Positions 16,858 to 24,889 of a stretch of DNA of 64,000 nt are shown here, piece by piece (position 1 is the first letter of the stretch; each line of letters starts with the position of its first letter). The stretch comes from an uncultured bacterium (GTDB lineage: Bacteria > Actinomycetota > Coriobacteriia > Coriobacteriales > Coriobacteriaceae), in NCBI GenBank assembly GCA_905216145.1, contig CAJMST010000004.1, forward strand, positions 62,001-126,000, in the 5' to 3' direction. The notes under the pieces are model-generated. The model saw nothing but the letters and a program-made list of their open reading frames with translations, did not search any database and had not been told where the DNA came from. The translations under genes were made by a program, and so were the position numbers.

Positions 16858-18162
16858 CTAGATCTCGGCCTCCGCATGGCCTCGCTGCGCCTCGGGCAGC
16901 TCCCCGTAGAGCGGATGGTCTTCGAGCCTAAAGCGCTCGACCTGTTCGGGAGTGCGACCGCGTACAAAGAGCCACGAGCGATCGATCGGCGTCGCCATGA
17001 GCGTGCTGGGCAGCGCGTCGGCGCGGTCGGAAAACACCCGGGCACTCTCGGGATCCTGGAACGCCAGCACCAGATGCGTGTCGCAGTTGCCCATGATGGA
17101 GCGTGCGCGTGCCTCGCCATAGAGCGCATCGAGCTGGTTGGTCGACTGCAGCAGCAGCGTTGCCCAGATGTTGCGGCTTCGGATAATCGAGAGCACGTTG
17201 TCGATCTGGGGGATCTGCAGATTTGCGAAGTCATCGAGCATAAAGCGCACGGGCACGGGCAGGCTGCCGTCGGGCTGCCTATCGGCCTCACGAATGAGGC
17301 CCATAAACGCTTGCGTAATAAAGAGGCCGGTCAGCGGATCGAGATTGCGGTCAATATCGCTTACGGTTACAAACAGGGCGCAGGGGGTGTGTCCCATGGA
17401 AGCGAAGTCCACCTGATGGCACTCACGATAGAGCTGTGCCGCACCGTCGAATCCCAGACACATGACCTTTTCGGCAAGGATGCCGACGATGCTCGCGTGC
17501 ATGCGCTCGGCATTTTGCGTAATGGCGTAGCGCCGCCATAGCGAGAGGGCATAGCTTTGGGGGTCGGTCGTGATCAGATCGTCAAACAATCGGGCCGTGG
17601 CACCGTCCTGCAGGTGCTCGATCAGCTTGATGACCGAGCTGATCGTCTGCTCGTCGGCGGGTAGCTGTTCGGTGACGTAGGCGATAAGACACGACAGCAG
17701 GTTTGCCGCCGCATGATCCCAAAAAGGCTGGTTGTTGTCCTCGATGGGGCAGATGGCCTTTGCCACCGAGAGGATGTCCTGCTGGTTGGGCCTGCCGTCC
17801 GCCTTGCGGCGAATGTGCCTCAGGGGGTTGTAGCCGCAGCGCTCGATGCCGGGCGCAAGGGCCGGGACGGTGTTGAGGTCGGCGAAGTTGAGACATTGCA
17901 CGCGGTAACCGTGGGCTGCCAGCACGGGTCCCACTTCGCGACAGAGCGTGCCTTTGGTGTCGAGCACGATGTAGCTTGCGTTCATTTGCAGCAGGTTGGG
18001 CTTGAGGACGTTTCGGGTCTTGCCGGCTCCCGAGGGGCCGATCACAAGTGCGTTGTTGTTGAGTCCCGTTTGGCGGGTGTCGCAGGAAAGCGTTCGATCC
18101 TTGGCGAGGATGGTGGACGATGCGGACTTAGATGCGGCGAGGCGGCTGGCGAGGTTAGACAT
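16858..18162 (-). CDS. VirD4/TraG-like coupling-protein ATPase without membrane anchor
   Basis: 434 residues from ATG 18162 (AAGGAGGT 5 nt upstream; the longer frame is antisense-like and low quality). Walker A GPSGAGKT (43-50), the family segment YNPLRHIRRKADG, QPFWDHAAANLLSC, Walker B region RFMLDDFANLQIPQIDNV (near 305), and LLQSTNQLDALYG define a TraG/VirD4 motor. Ordinary family members start with one or two transmembrane helices; none is seen here. The DE pair of Walker B reads DD. It overlaps the ClpP-like gene by 8 bp. No relaxase or other secretion genes are near, so a classical conjugation role is doubtful. Confidence 0.85.
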   Translation of the reverse strand: MSNLASRLAASKSASSTILAKDRTLSCDTRQTGLNNNALVIGPSGAGKTRNVLKPNLLQMNASYIVLDTKGTLCREVGPVLAAHGYRVQCLNFADLNTVPALAPGIERCGYNPLRHIRRKADGRPNQQDILSVAKAICPIEDNNQPFWDHAAANLLSCLIAYVTEQLPADEQTISSVIKLIEHLQDGATARLFDDLITTDPQSYALSLWRRYAITQNAERMHASIVGILAEKVMCLGFDGAAQLYRECHQVDFASMGHTPCALFVTVSDIDRNLDPLTGLFITQAFMGLIREADRQPDGSLPVPVRFMLDDFANLQIPQIDNVLSIIRSRNIWATLLLQSTNQLDALYGEARARSIMGNCDTHLVLAFQDPESARVFSDRADALPSTLMATPIDRSWLFVRGRTPEQVERFRLEDHPLYGELPEAQRGHAEAEI

Positions 18163-18772
18163 GGGCGACCTCCTTGGTGGTCGAGAGGATTTCGTGGGCA
18201 AAGCCGAGCTCGACGGCGCGCTCGGCCGAAAGGTAGGTGTCTTTTGCAGTGAGGGACTGGATGCGCTTGGGCGTGAGGCCGCTGCGGTCCGAGAGGATTT
18301 GCGTGAGGGTCTTGCGGGTCTGCATGAGACGCCGGCTGGTTTCTTGCAGCGCAAGTGCCGAGCCGCCTGCCCCCTGGGGGATCAGCGGGTCGTGAATCAT
18401 GAGCTCTGCATGGGGCGCCATACGGCGATCGTCGCCGCCCATAAAGATCACGGCGCCCATGGACGCGGCGAATTCCAGACAGACGGTGCGGATGGGGCAC
18501 GATGCGAGGCGCATGGCGTCATAGATCGCAAGGCCCGATCGCACGCTTCCGCCGGCGCTGGCGACAAATATGGTGATGGGGCGGCTGGGGTCGGTGGCAT
18601 CGAGCAGGCGGATCTGCTGGCATAGGTCGTGGGCCATCGGGGTTTCGATGTTTCCCATGACGGAGAGCTCGCGACGGGCGAGCATCTCATCGTAAATGCT
18701 GGTGAGCGTGATGCCTCGGGCGGATTCACGCATGGTGAGGGGGCTGATGATGGGGGAATGATTGGTGTCCAT
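18155..18772 (-). CDS. ClpP-like serine peptidase
   Basis: 205 residues with the ClpP fold. The catalytic triad is recognisable: Ser104 in FAASMGAVIF, His127 in LMIHDPL, Asp178 in TAKDTYLSA. SAGGSVRSGLAIYDAM matches the substrate-strand region of ClpP. The sequence is clearly divergent from housekeeping ClpP (for example CLEFAASMG), and no Clp ATPase is adjacent. Instead the gene is embedded between an unknown protein and a VirD4-like ATPase in one minus-strand unit. It probably forms oligomeric peptidase rings (family knowledge); its unfoldase partner is open. AGGAG precedes the ATG. Confidence 0.85.
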   Translation of the reverse strand: MDTNHSPIISPLTMRESARGITLTSIYDEMLARRELSVMGNIETPMAHDLCQQIRLLDATDPSRPITIFVASAGGSVRSGLAIYDAMRLASCPIRTVCLEFAASMGAVIFMGGDDRRMAPHAELMIHDPLIPQGAGGSALALQETSRRLMQTRKTLTQILSDRSGLTPKRIQSLTAKDTYLSAERAVELGFAHEILSTTKEVAHV

Positions 18773-18835
18773 GAGGACTCCTTTCTGTTGGTTGTGTTGT
18801 GGAATAGGATTGTTGCCCGCGGAGGGGCTGGCGGG

Positions 18836-19726
18836 CTACAGGGTTCGTCCGAGCCTGAGATCGAGCTCGGTTGTGGGGCAGACTGCCTGTTCGTGCGGCT
18901 CGCAAGCGCCAAGGGCTCCAAAGCGATAGAGCGTTGCGGCGGGCGTGGTGTAGGCGAGCCGCAGCTGATGCTCGACAGGGGCACATCCGTCATTTTTGTA
19001 ATGAGCCGCGTAGTACTGCGCGATGCTGGCGTTCATCTCGCTGCCATTGCGATGGCGCTCAAACTGGCGTCTGCAGGTCTCGATGATCTTTGCTACCGAC
19101 TTGGGTGCCGTCGCGGGAACAAGGGCGAGATAGCCCTCAAATAGCTCGTTGATGCTCAGGAGGCACAGCAGGTCGATTAGCGTCCTTATGGCTGTTCCCT
19201 CGGCAGAAAAATGCGCGGTCATGCGGTTATATCGGTTGCGGTCGACGATGGCCGCATGGGGTCTTGGAGTTTTCTGCCCCGTGGTCCCGGGCTTTTGCCG
19301 CGCCTGTGTATTGAGCTCGACGTTGCAGCGCTTGAGGCCGTCCAACGGAAGGAACAGTGCGGTGCGCAGGGTGTTCCGCTTGCTTTCGAGTTCATGACGC
19401 TCGTCGGGTTCCCATTCGAGCTTGAGTTTCGTGTCAAGCGCCGTAAGCATATGGGCTAGGCAGCCTACGGTAAGAACGTACGAATCGTTGTCGCGTTTTG
19501 GGGCATAGGGGTCTGTCAGCTTGCGAATGTCGGGGTCGCCCATGATCTTTGTGCAGCGCTTCAGCAGTTGAGGGTGGTCGGCCAAGATCGTCGCGAGCGG
19601 TAGCGACGCGTAGTTCTTGATGGTCGCGGCGGCAAAGGCGGCGTCATATTCGTTTGCATATGCTCGCTCAATGCGGGCATCCAGAATGCTTTTCTTATCG
19701 CCGTCTTCAGCGTGGTGGTTTGTCAT
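18836..19726 (-). CDS. Unknown protein, first gene of the pgi island
   Basis: 296 residues from ATG 19726, chosen because GGAGAAG lies 4-6 nt upstream and the longer frame encodes a His/Gln-rich artefact. The protein is soluble and helix-rich, with no signal peptide or membrane span. Visible features are an N-terminal acidic/basic helix (ILDARIERAYANEYDAAFAAA), a middle region rich in Arg and Asn (DRNRYNRMTAHFSAEGTAIR), and a cysteine-poor C-terminus. No family is recognised. It is co-directional with the ClpP-like and VirD4-like genes, with a 63-nt gap. Confidence 0.65.
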   Translation of the reverse strand: MTNHHAEDGDKKSILDARIERAYANEYDAAFAAATIKNYASLPLATILADHPQLLKRCTKIMGDPDIRKLTDPYAPKRDNDSYVLTVGCLAHMLTALDTKLKLEWEPDERHELESKRNTLRTALFLPLDGLKRCNVELNTQARQKPGTTGQKTPRPHAAIVDRNRYNRMTAHFSAEGTAIRTLIDLLCLLSINELFEGYLALVPATAPKSVAKIIETCRRQFERHRNGSEMNASIAQYYAAHYKNDGCAPVEHQLRLAYTTPAATLYRFGALGACEPHEQAVCPTTELDLRLGRTL

Positions 19727-20190
19727 AGCTTCTCCAATCGGTTGATGTTCGTGCTGTTTGTTGATGTGTTGGTTGTCGTGAGTGATGTGCTTGCCGTGGG
19801 TGATGTGCTGACGTTGGGGTGCTATGCGGTTTTCAATGAGCCCGTGAGGCAGTTGCTGCAGGGGCGGGATGGAACGGCCCATGCAAGGCGGAAGGCATCG
19901 TGCTCAAAATCGAGACAGCAATGCCCCGGGTGCCTCACATGTGGCAGTTACCTCATTAAGTTGTCATTGCGTTTGGGGCTGTACTTTGCCGATCTTCTTT
20001 CTCTTACACGCTAAAAACTGAAACTTCATATGCTCGATCTACTTAAAACCGCAACGGCGGTCTTTTATCAACTTATATGTCGGAACGCGTCTTTGCAAGT
20101 ACTTTTTTGCCTTTGTTTCAAATGGGGTGGTTTTGCAACCGTCACGCGCCACGCTATGCGAACGTGCCCCGGCTCGGATAAGATGGTGCG

Positions 20191-20238
20191 ATCGAGTTCT
20201 ACCGCGCTCACCGCAAGTGGTCTTTGCTGCTGAGATAG
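20191..20238 (+). pseudogene. pgi: Relic of the 3' end of a pgi gene
   Basis: Codes IEFYRAHRK in the same register as the end of intact pgi (16686-16712). TAT/TAC, GCG/GCT and CAT/CAC are synonymous changes, and the stop TAG has become TGG, so the frame runs on to TAG at 20236-20238. Sequence upstream of 20191 is unrelated to pgi. Confidence 0.75.
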
Positions 20239-20249
20239 GTCATGGCCGA

Positions 20250-20290
20250 AAGGGGCCCGCATCCCAACAGATACGGGCCCCTTGCTATTT
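20250..20290 (+). terminator. Diverged copy of the pgi terminator
   Basis: AGGGGCCCGCATC / GATACGGGCCCCTT stem, homologous to 16748-16786 with several substitutions. Confidence 0.8.
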
Positions 20291-20499
20291 AAATGGGCAT
20301 GAGGGTGTATTGAGGGGGGATGCCTTGCTGTCGGCATCCGCATGCGGTGCCATTCGCTGTCCGTAAATATACGTTTACGGCTAATTTCATACCACTTGTC
20401 GGAATGCGGACGCTGTCCTTGCATGCCGGGCGTACATTGAACGTGGTTTTTCGCGTGAAACCACGAATCGGTTGTCAGCTCCGAACAAGGAGGCCCAGC

Positions 20500-21174
20500 A
20501 TGACGCTTGCCAAACCCATCAATAAATACATCGACTATATCGATGCCCCCGAGGACACGTTTGAGCAGTATGTCGAGAAGGCGTTAAAGTACAACTTTCG
20601 CTGCGTATTTGCGAACCTGCAGGAGTACGAGACGGGCCGCGCCATGCTCGAGGGCTCTGACATCATCCTTGCCGGCGCTATCGACTTTCCCCAGGGCACT
20701 ATGACGCTTGAGGAGAAGCTTGCGAGGTTTGAGGAATACGCTGCGTGTGGCTTTACCGAGATTGACTACGTTTTGAATCAGGAGTCGGTTGAGAACCGCG
20801 ATTTTGATGCCATCGAGCGCGAGATGACTACCATTGCTGATTTTTGTCGCGCGCATGGCATCACTGACAAGGTGATCGTCGAGATGTGCAAACTGGACGG
20901 CGACGACGCCGCCAAGCGCCGTGTATGCGAGATCGCGCTGGAGGCCAAGCCGGGATTCCTTAAGACATCGACTGGCAGAAGCTTTGGCGGTGCTAAGCTC
21001 GAGGACGTGCGGCTGATGCACGAGGTGCTCGGCGATGCCGTGGCAATCAAGGCGGCGGGCGGTATCCATAATTACGAAGAGGCTTGCGCATTCATCGAGG
21101 CCGGCGCCAGCGCGTTAGGTGCATCGGCGGGCATCGCGATCGTCGAGGGCACACCGACGGATGAGCGTCGCTAG
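20500..21174 (+). CDS. deoC: Deoxyribose-phosphate aldolase
   Basis: 224 residues from ATG 20500 (AAGGAGG 6 nt upstream). It splits 2-deoxyribose-5-phosphate into glyceraldehyde-3-phosphate and acetaldehyde in nucleoside catabolism. The Schiff-base lysine is in GFLKTSTGRSFGGA, the proton-relay lysine in IKAAGGIHNYEEA, and EIDYVLNQESV holds the Asp/Asn of the active site. The N-terminal region is slightly unusual (KPINKYIDYIDAPEDT). A 20-bp palindrome at 20361 may be its operator. Confidence 0.9.
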   Translation: MTLAKPINKYIDYIDAPEDTFEQYVEKALKYNFRCVFANLQEYETGRAMLEGSDIILAGAIDFPQGTMTLEEKLARFEEYAACGFTEIDYVLNQESVENRDFDAIEREMTTIADFCRAHGITDKVIVEMCKLDGDDAAKRRVCEIALEAKPGFLKTSTGRSFGGAKLEDVRLMHEVLGDAVAIKAAGGIHNYEEACAFIEAGASALGASAGIAIVEGTPTDERR

Positions 21175-21323
21175 CAGACGTATTTGACCTGAGCGATAAA
21201 GCTTCACGACCACACGCCGTTCATGTTCGGGACAATATGACATTTTTCCCGTTGTAAACGGAGTCGCGATGGGTGTTCTGTATGATGGCTCAGACAAGGT
21301 TGTTCAATGACAGGGAGGCATAT

Positions 21324-22166
21324 ATGGCAATCAAAGCCATCGCGATGGATATCGACGGTACGCTCACCAACGATCAGAAAGTGATTAGCCCGCGTACGCG
21401 CGAGAAGCTGCTCGCGGCGCAGGAGTCGGGCATTAAGCTCATTTTGGCTTCGGGCCGTCCCGCATGGGGGCTGCACGCCTTGGCGCAAGAGCTCGACCTT
21501 CAAAACCATGACGGTCTGCTGGTGGCCTTTAACGGCGCACACGTCGTCGATGCCCAGACCGACGAGGTGCTGTTCGATCAGGCTATGCCTGCCGACGAAT
21601 TGCATCGCCTGATTGATCACCTGCGTAATTTTGACGTGATCCCTATGATTTCGCTCGGTCGCGATTTGCACGTCGAGGACTCGTACCATTGCATGATCAC
21701 GCTGCCTGACGGCTCGCAGAAGAATATCGTCAAGTATGAGCGCGACGCGTGCGATCTTAAGATTCGCGAGGTGGAGAGCCTGCATGAGGTCGCTGATGCT
21801 TATCCCGTGGACAAGCTGCTGACGGCGGGCGATCCGGCCTACCTGCAGGCGCATTACGAGGAGATGTATGCGCCCTTTAAGCAGACGCTTTCGGGCATGT
21901 TTACGGCCGACTGGTACTTTGAGTACACGGCGCCCGGTATCGACAAGGCCCGCGCACTCGAGGGTGCCCTGCCCAAGCTCGGCATCGATGCCAGTGAGGT
22001 CGTATCGTTTGGCGACGGCCAGAACGACAAGTCCATGATTGAGTGGGCCGGCACCGGTGTTGCCATGGGTAACGCCGTCGAAGAGGTTAAGGCTGTAGCC
22101 CAGATGGTGACCGCCGATAACAACGAAGATGGCATTGCGGTGACGCTGGATAAGCTGCTGGGTTAG
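21324..22166 (+). CDS. Cof-type HAD-IIB family phosphatase
   Basis: 280 residues from ATG 21324 (AGGGAGG upstream). Motif I is AMDIDGTLTNDQK (nucleophile Asp in DIDGT), motif II LILASGRPAWGL, and motifs III/IV lie in KLGIDASEVVSFGDGQNDKSMIEWAG. The C2-type cap domain lies between. Such proteins hydrolyse sugar phosphates or flavin-related phosphates; the substrate is not predictable. A second HAD gene follows 64 nt later, then a sugar kinase, suggesting a carbohydrate phosphate setting. Confidence 0.88.
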   Translation: MAIKAIAMDIDGTLTNDQKVISPRTREKLLAAQESGIKLILASGRPAWGLHALAQELDLQNHDGLLVAFNGAHVVDAQTDEVLFDQAMPADELHRLIDHLRNFDVIPMISLGRDLHVEDSYHCMITLPDGSQKNIVKYERDACDLKIREVESLHEVADAYPVDKLLTAGDPAYLQAHYEEMYAPFKQTLSGMFTADWYFEYTAPGIDKARALEGALPKLGIDASEVVSFGDGQNDKSMIEWAGTGVAMGNAVEEVKAVAQMVTADNNEDGIAVTLDKLLG

Positions 22167-22230
22167 AATCGCCGATTAATGCATGGCTCGGGCGCCTGCT
22201 TGCGGGCGTCCTTTTGTTAGGGAGGGTGCC

Positions 22231-22890
22231 GTGTCCGCATTTCCGTTCGACGCCGTTATCTTTGACATGGACGGCGTCATTGTCGATACCGAGTATTACT
22301 ACTTGGGCGAGACTGCCGCGTTTGCCAAGGAGCTTGGGCTTAATCTGACTCAAGAGGAGTTGAATGGGCAGGTCGGTACCTCGCATCAGTTCTTCCTGCA
22401 TATGCTGGTCGATTGGTTTGAGCGCGCCGGTAAGGGGCACTTCACTGGCGAGGAAGCGTTGGCCCGTTGGGACGAGTGGGCGCATAAGCGTCCGCGTGAC
22501 TATCAGGCTTTGATTAACCCAGGCGCCGTGGATACGATTCGAGAGCTGCCGCGCCGTGGCGTTCGCGTGGCGCTTGCCAGCTCGTCTCCCATGGTTAGCA
22601 TCGAGGAAGTGCTCAACGCATGCGGGCTGTCTGATGCCTTTGAGTATGTGGTGAGCGGCGAGCAGTTTAAGGAGAGCAAACCCGAGCCCGACATCTACCT
22701 GCATGCGCTGGACCTGCTGGGGCTGCCCGCGAATCGCTGCTGCTGCGTTGAGGATTCCGTTCCGGGCATTACCGCGGGTAAGCGAGCCGGCCTGACGGTT
22801 ATTGCCAAGCGCGAGGAGCGCTTTGGCTTTAGCCAGGATGCCGCGGACAAGATTATCGACCAGCTGCCGGAGCTGCTGGAACTCGCGTAG
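22231..22890 (+). CDS. HAD-IA family hydrolase (beta-phosphoglucomutase/phosphatase-like)
   Basis: 219 residues from GTG 22231 (GGGAGG upstream). FDAVIFDMDGVIVDTEYYYL is motif I with the DxD pair; VALASSSP is motif II; KESKPEPDIYLHAL carries the motif III lysine; CCCVEDSVPGITAGKRAG holds motif IV. The helical cap is of the C1 type. It is either a sugar-phosphate phosphatase or a phosphoglucomutase. Motif and context do not decide between these. Confidence 0.87.
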   Translation: MSAFPFDAVIFDMDGVIVDTEYYYLGETAAFAKELGLNLTQEELNGQVGTSHQFFLHMLVDWFERAGKGHFTGEEALARWDEWAHKRPRDYQALINPGAVDTIRELPRRGVRVALASSSPMVSIEEVLNACGLSDAFEYVVSGEQFKESKPEPDIYLHALDLLGLPANRCCCVEDSVPGITAGKRAGLTVIAKREERFGFSQDAADKIIDQLPELLELA

Positions 22891-22949
22891 ATTCTGGGCG
22901 GCATTGTTGTCACAACAGTGGTTCCGTTGGCATAAGAGAGGGGCGCGCT

Positions 22950-23813
22950 ATGGCATTTAACGTGAGCGCACTGGGGTTTGGCGACAACGTCGTCGACCGC
23001 TACGAGCATATTCGCACGATGTATCCGGGTGGCAATGCGGTGAACTTTGCCGTGTATGCCAAGAAATGCGGAGCCGCGCGCTCCGCGTATATGGGCATCT
23101 TTGGTAATGACGCTGCTGCCGAGCACGTGATTGCGAGTCTTGAGGATGAGGACGTTGAACTAGCCAAATGCAAGCAGCTCATCGGTGAGAATGGTGCTGC
23201 GCGCGTGACCGTCGTTAACGGCGACCGTGTTTTCCTTGGCTCCAATGAGGGTGGCATCCGTGGTGATGCTCGCTATGTGCTCGATCGCTTTGACCTTGCG
23301 TACATGAAGCAGTTCGACGTAGTCCACTCGGGCAACTATTGCTTTACCGAGCGTGAACTTCCCAAGTTGAAGGCCGCGGGCATCACGGTTTCGTTTGACT
23401 TCTCGGACGATTCGACCGACGAGTACTACGAGCAGATTGCTCCCTACGTTGACTTCGCATTCTTTAGCGCGGCAGACGCCGCGAGCGAGGATGAGATTCG
23501 CGAGCGTCTGGCATGGGTGAGGGGTCTAGGTCCGCGTTTCGTATCGGCAACGGCTGGCGCTGAGGGCTGCATTGCCTATGATGGCGATCGTTATTACCGC
23601 CAACTGGCTAAACCGGTAACGGAAATGAAGGACACCATGGGTGCGGGTGACTCGTTCCTGACTTCGTTCTTGATGTGCTATCTCGATTCCGCCAAGCGTG
23701 GCGAGGATGGTGCCGAGGCCATCGAGCGTGCACTCGACTTTGCTGCCGGGTTTGCCTCGACCGTGTGCGGCATGGAAGGCTCCTGGGGCCATGGAGTGCC
23801 GATTTCCGAATAG
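22950..23813 (+). CDS. PfkB-family sugar kinase, fructosamine/fructoselysine kinase-like
   Basis: 287 residues. The N-terminus (VSALGFGDNVVDRYEHIRTMYPGG) and short lid resemble FrlD fructoselysine 6-kinases rather than ribokinase. The PfkB signature 2 DTMGAGDSFLTSFLM near residue 229 holds the catalytic Asp and anion hole. It would phosphorylate a sugar or Amadori product with ATP. No frlB deglycase is in the window, so the substrate is an inference. GAGAGGGGCG precedes the ATG. A hairpin and a MITE-like repeat follow. Confidence 0.82.
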   Translation: MAFNVSALGFGDNVVDRYEHIRTMYPGGNAVNFAVYAKKCGAARSAYMGIFGNDAAAEHVIASLEDEDVELAKCKQLIGENGAARVTVVNGDRVFLGSNEGGIRGDARYVLDRFDLAYMKQFDVVHSGNYCFTERELPKLKAAGITVSFDFSDDSTDEYYEQIAPYVDFAFFSAADAASEDEIRERLAWVRGLGPRFVSATAGAEGCIAYDGDRYYRQLAKPVTEMKDTMGAGDSFLTSFLMCYLDSAKRGEDGAEAIERALDFAAGFASTVCGMEGSWGHGVPISE

Positions 23814-23818
23814 GTGAG

Positions 23819-23854
23819 CAGTCCCGGGGAGTCGAATTGTCGCCTCCCTGGGAC
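23819..23854 (+). terminator. Hairpin after the sugar kinase
   Basis: AGTCCCGGGGAG and CTCCCTGGGACT pair across a 12-nt loop. No T-run follows before the next repeat begins. Confidence 0.5.
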
Positions 23855-23858
23855 TCCA

Positions 23859-24086
23859 TGGACAAAAAATGCTAAATATGAGTAATGTCACTAATTTAGT
23901 AACAGCGAAATTAAGCTTTTGAGGGCCTAGTTGGGTGTCTGCGAGCGATTAAAACCTGCTAAAAATGACTTTAACCACCTTAAAGTGCCTTGATAATGGA
24001 TAGCTGTACATTATCAAGGCGCTATTTTGCCGTAAAATAATGTGACTGGATTTGCAACAGAACTCATATTTGGCATTTTTTGTCCA
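23859..24086. repeat. MITE-like element with 25-bp terminal inverted repeats
   Basis: The ends 23859-23883 (TGGACAAAAAATGC..) and 24062-24086 are inverted repeats matching at 24 of 25 positions. The 178-bp interior is AT-rich and non-coding and includes a perfect CCTTGATAATG / CATTATCAAGG hairpin (about 23989-24021). The unit lies between convergent genes and abuts the tatD stop codon. No transposase is present. Confidence 0.65.
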
Positions 24087-24092
24087 CCGGGG

Positions 24093-24875
24093 CTAGCGAA
24101 GGTCAAAAACAGAGTGCGCATTTGTTAAAACTGCCGACTCGATGCGCTTTGCGTCACAATTTTTGAGCGAGGCGATGCGTTCTGAGGTCCTTGTGAGCGA
24201 TTTGATGAGCGACTGCGCGCTTGTTTCTGTGTTTGCCTCCGCTGGTGCATCGGTCTCGAGCAGTAAACGATCGAGTGGAATCTGTCGTGCGTATTCGCGT
24301 CCTCGTTTAGACGCGAGCATGCGTTCGTTGACGGAAAAATAACAGCCCGCATCACGCGCGCGGACGAGTTCGTCCGAAGTGCCGCTAAACCAGTGGAAGA
24401 TGATAACGGGGGAGTCGGGGTTTGGGATGAGTAGTCCATGCGATTCGAGGACGTCCAGTACGGCTCCTGCCGAACGAACGGCGTGAATTGATATCACGCG
24501 CCCGGTAAGAGGATGCTGCACGAGTGTATCGCAGAGCCGGTCAAATGCCTGTATTTGTAGCGGCTCACTTCCGGCAAAGCGTGCGGAAAAGTCGAGTCCC
24601 ACCTCGCCGATGTAGCGCTCTTGGGCAGCAACTTCGCAAAGCAGATCGACTTCGGCAGGACCGCAGCGGCCGTCGGCGAGCCACCAGGGGTGGAGCCCAA
24701 CGCCAGCGATGATGCCTGGTAGGCGACGGGCGCGCTCGTTTGCGGCCGAAAAGTCGCGTGGGTCGACCCCGCAGTCGAAGAGCCCCAGACCCAACGCCGC
24801 CGACTCACTGGCTGCAGCATCGGGGCCGAGCATCAAATCAAGATGACAATGCGTGTCAAAGAATTGCGGTTCCAT
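24093..24875 (-). CDS. TatD family metal-dependent hydrolase
   Basis: 260 residues. Metal ligands: FFDTHCHLDL (HxH) at the N-terminus, GEVGLDF (Glu), SIHAVRS (His), FHWFSGT (His) and LLETDAPAEA (Asp). These define a TIM-barrel DNase/exonuclease of the TatD group. The first residues of strand 1 and the spacing are typical. It is located 14 nt behind tcdA on the same strand, so the genes are co-transcribed. It acts on DNA ends or in quality control; the exact role is unclear in bacteria of this kind. Confidence 0.87.
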   Translation of the reverse strand: MEPQFFDTHCHLDLMLGPDAAASESAALGLGLFDCGVDPRDFSAANERARRLPGIIAGVGLHPWWLADGRCGPAEVDLLCEVAAQERYIGEVGLDFSARFAGSEPLQIQAFDRLCDTLVQHPLTGRVISIHAVRSAGAVLDVLESHGLLIPNPDSPVIIFHWFSGTSDELVRARDAGCYFSVNERMLASKRGREYARQIPLDRLLLETDAPAEANTETSAQSLIKSLTRTSERIASLKNCDAKRIESAVLTNAHSVFDLR

Positions 24876-24889
24876 CGCAGGACATCCTG

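Larger units (their letters stand above)
16716..20229. mobile_element. Putative genomic island inserted at the 3' end of pgi
   Basis: The end of pgi (16686-16724) and its terminator have a diverged second copy at 20191-20229 plus 20250-20290, bracketing 3.5 kb of minus-strand genes (VirD4-like ATPase, ClpP-like peptidase, unknown protein). The copied codons differ only at third positions, so the copy is a true coding relic, as expected when an element recombines into the end of a gene and restores it. No integrase is visible, so the element is decayed, mobilised in trans, or was brought in by homologous exchange. Confidence 0.6.
19727..20499. other. Gene-poor right end of the island and deoC leader
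   Basis: About 770 bases without a credible gene. 19741-19815 has repeated GTTGATGT/GTGATGTGCT words. 20044-20068 contains an AAACCGC-AACG-GCGGTCTTTT hairpin. 19900-20160 is noticeably richer in A and T than the neighbours. 20191-20238 is the pgi relic, 20250-20290 its terminator. 20361-20380 is a palindrome (CCGTAAA/TTTACGG) that could be a deoC operator, and 20440-20463 forms a CGTGGTTT/AAACCACG hairpin. Confidence 0.5.

Noticed and set aside
16858..18354. Longer 498-residue form of the VirD4-like protein
   Set aside because: The extra 64 residues are antisense-like Ser/Pro/Arg sequence within the ClpP-like gene; ATG 18162 has a near-perfect Shine-Dalgarno.
19712..20233. Two small plus-strand frames in the right end of the island (100 and 67 residues)
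   Set aside because: No ribosome sites, odd composition, and one runs into the pgi relic; treated as non-coding.
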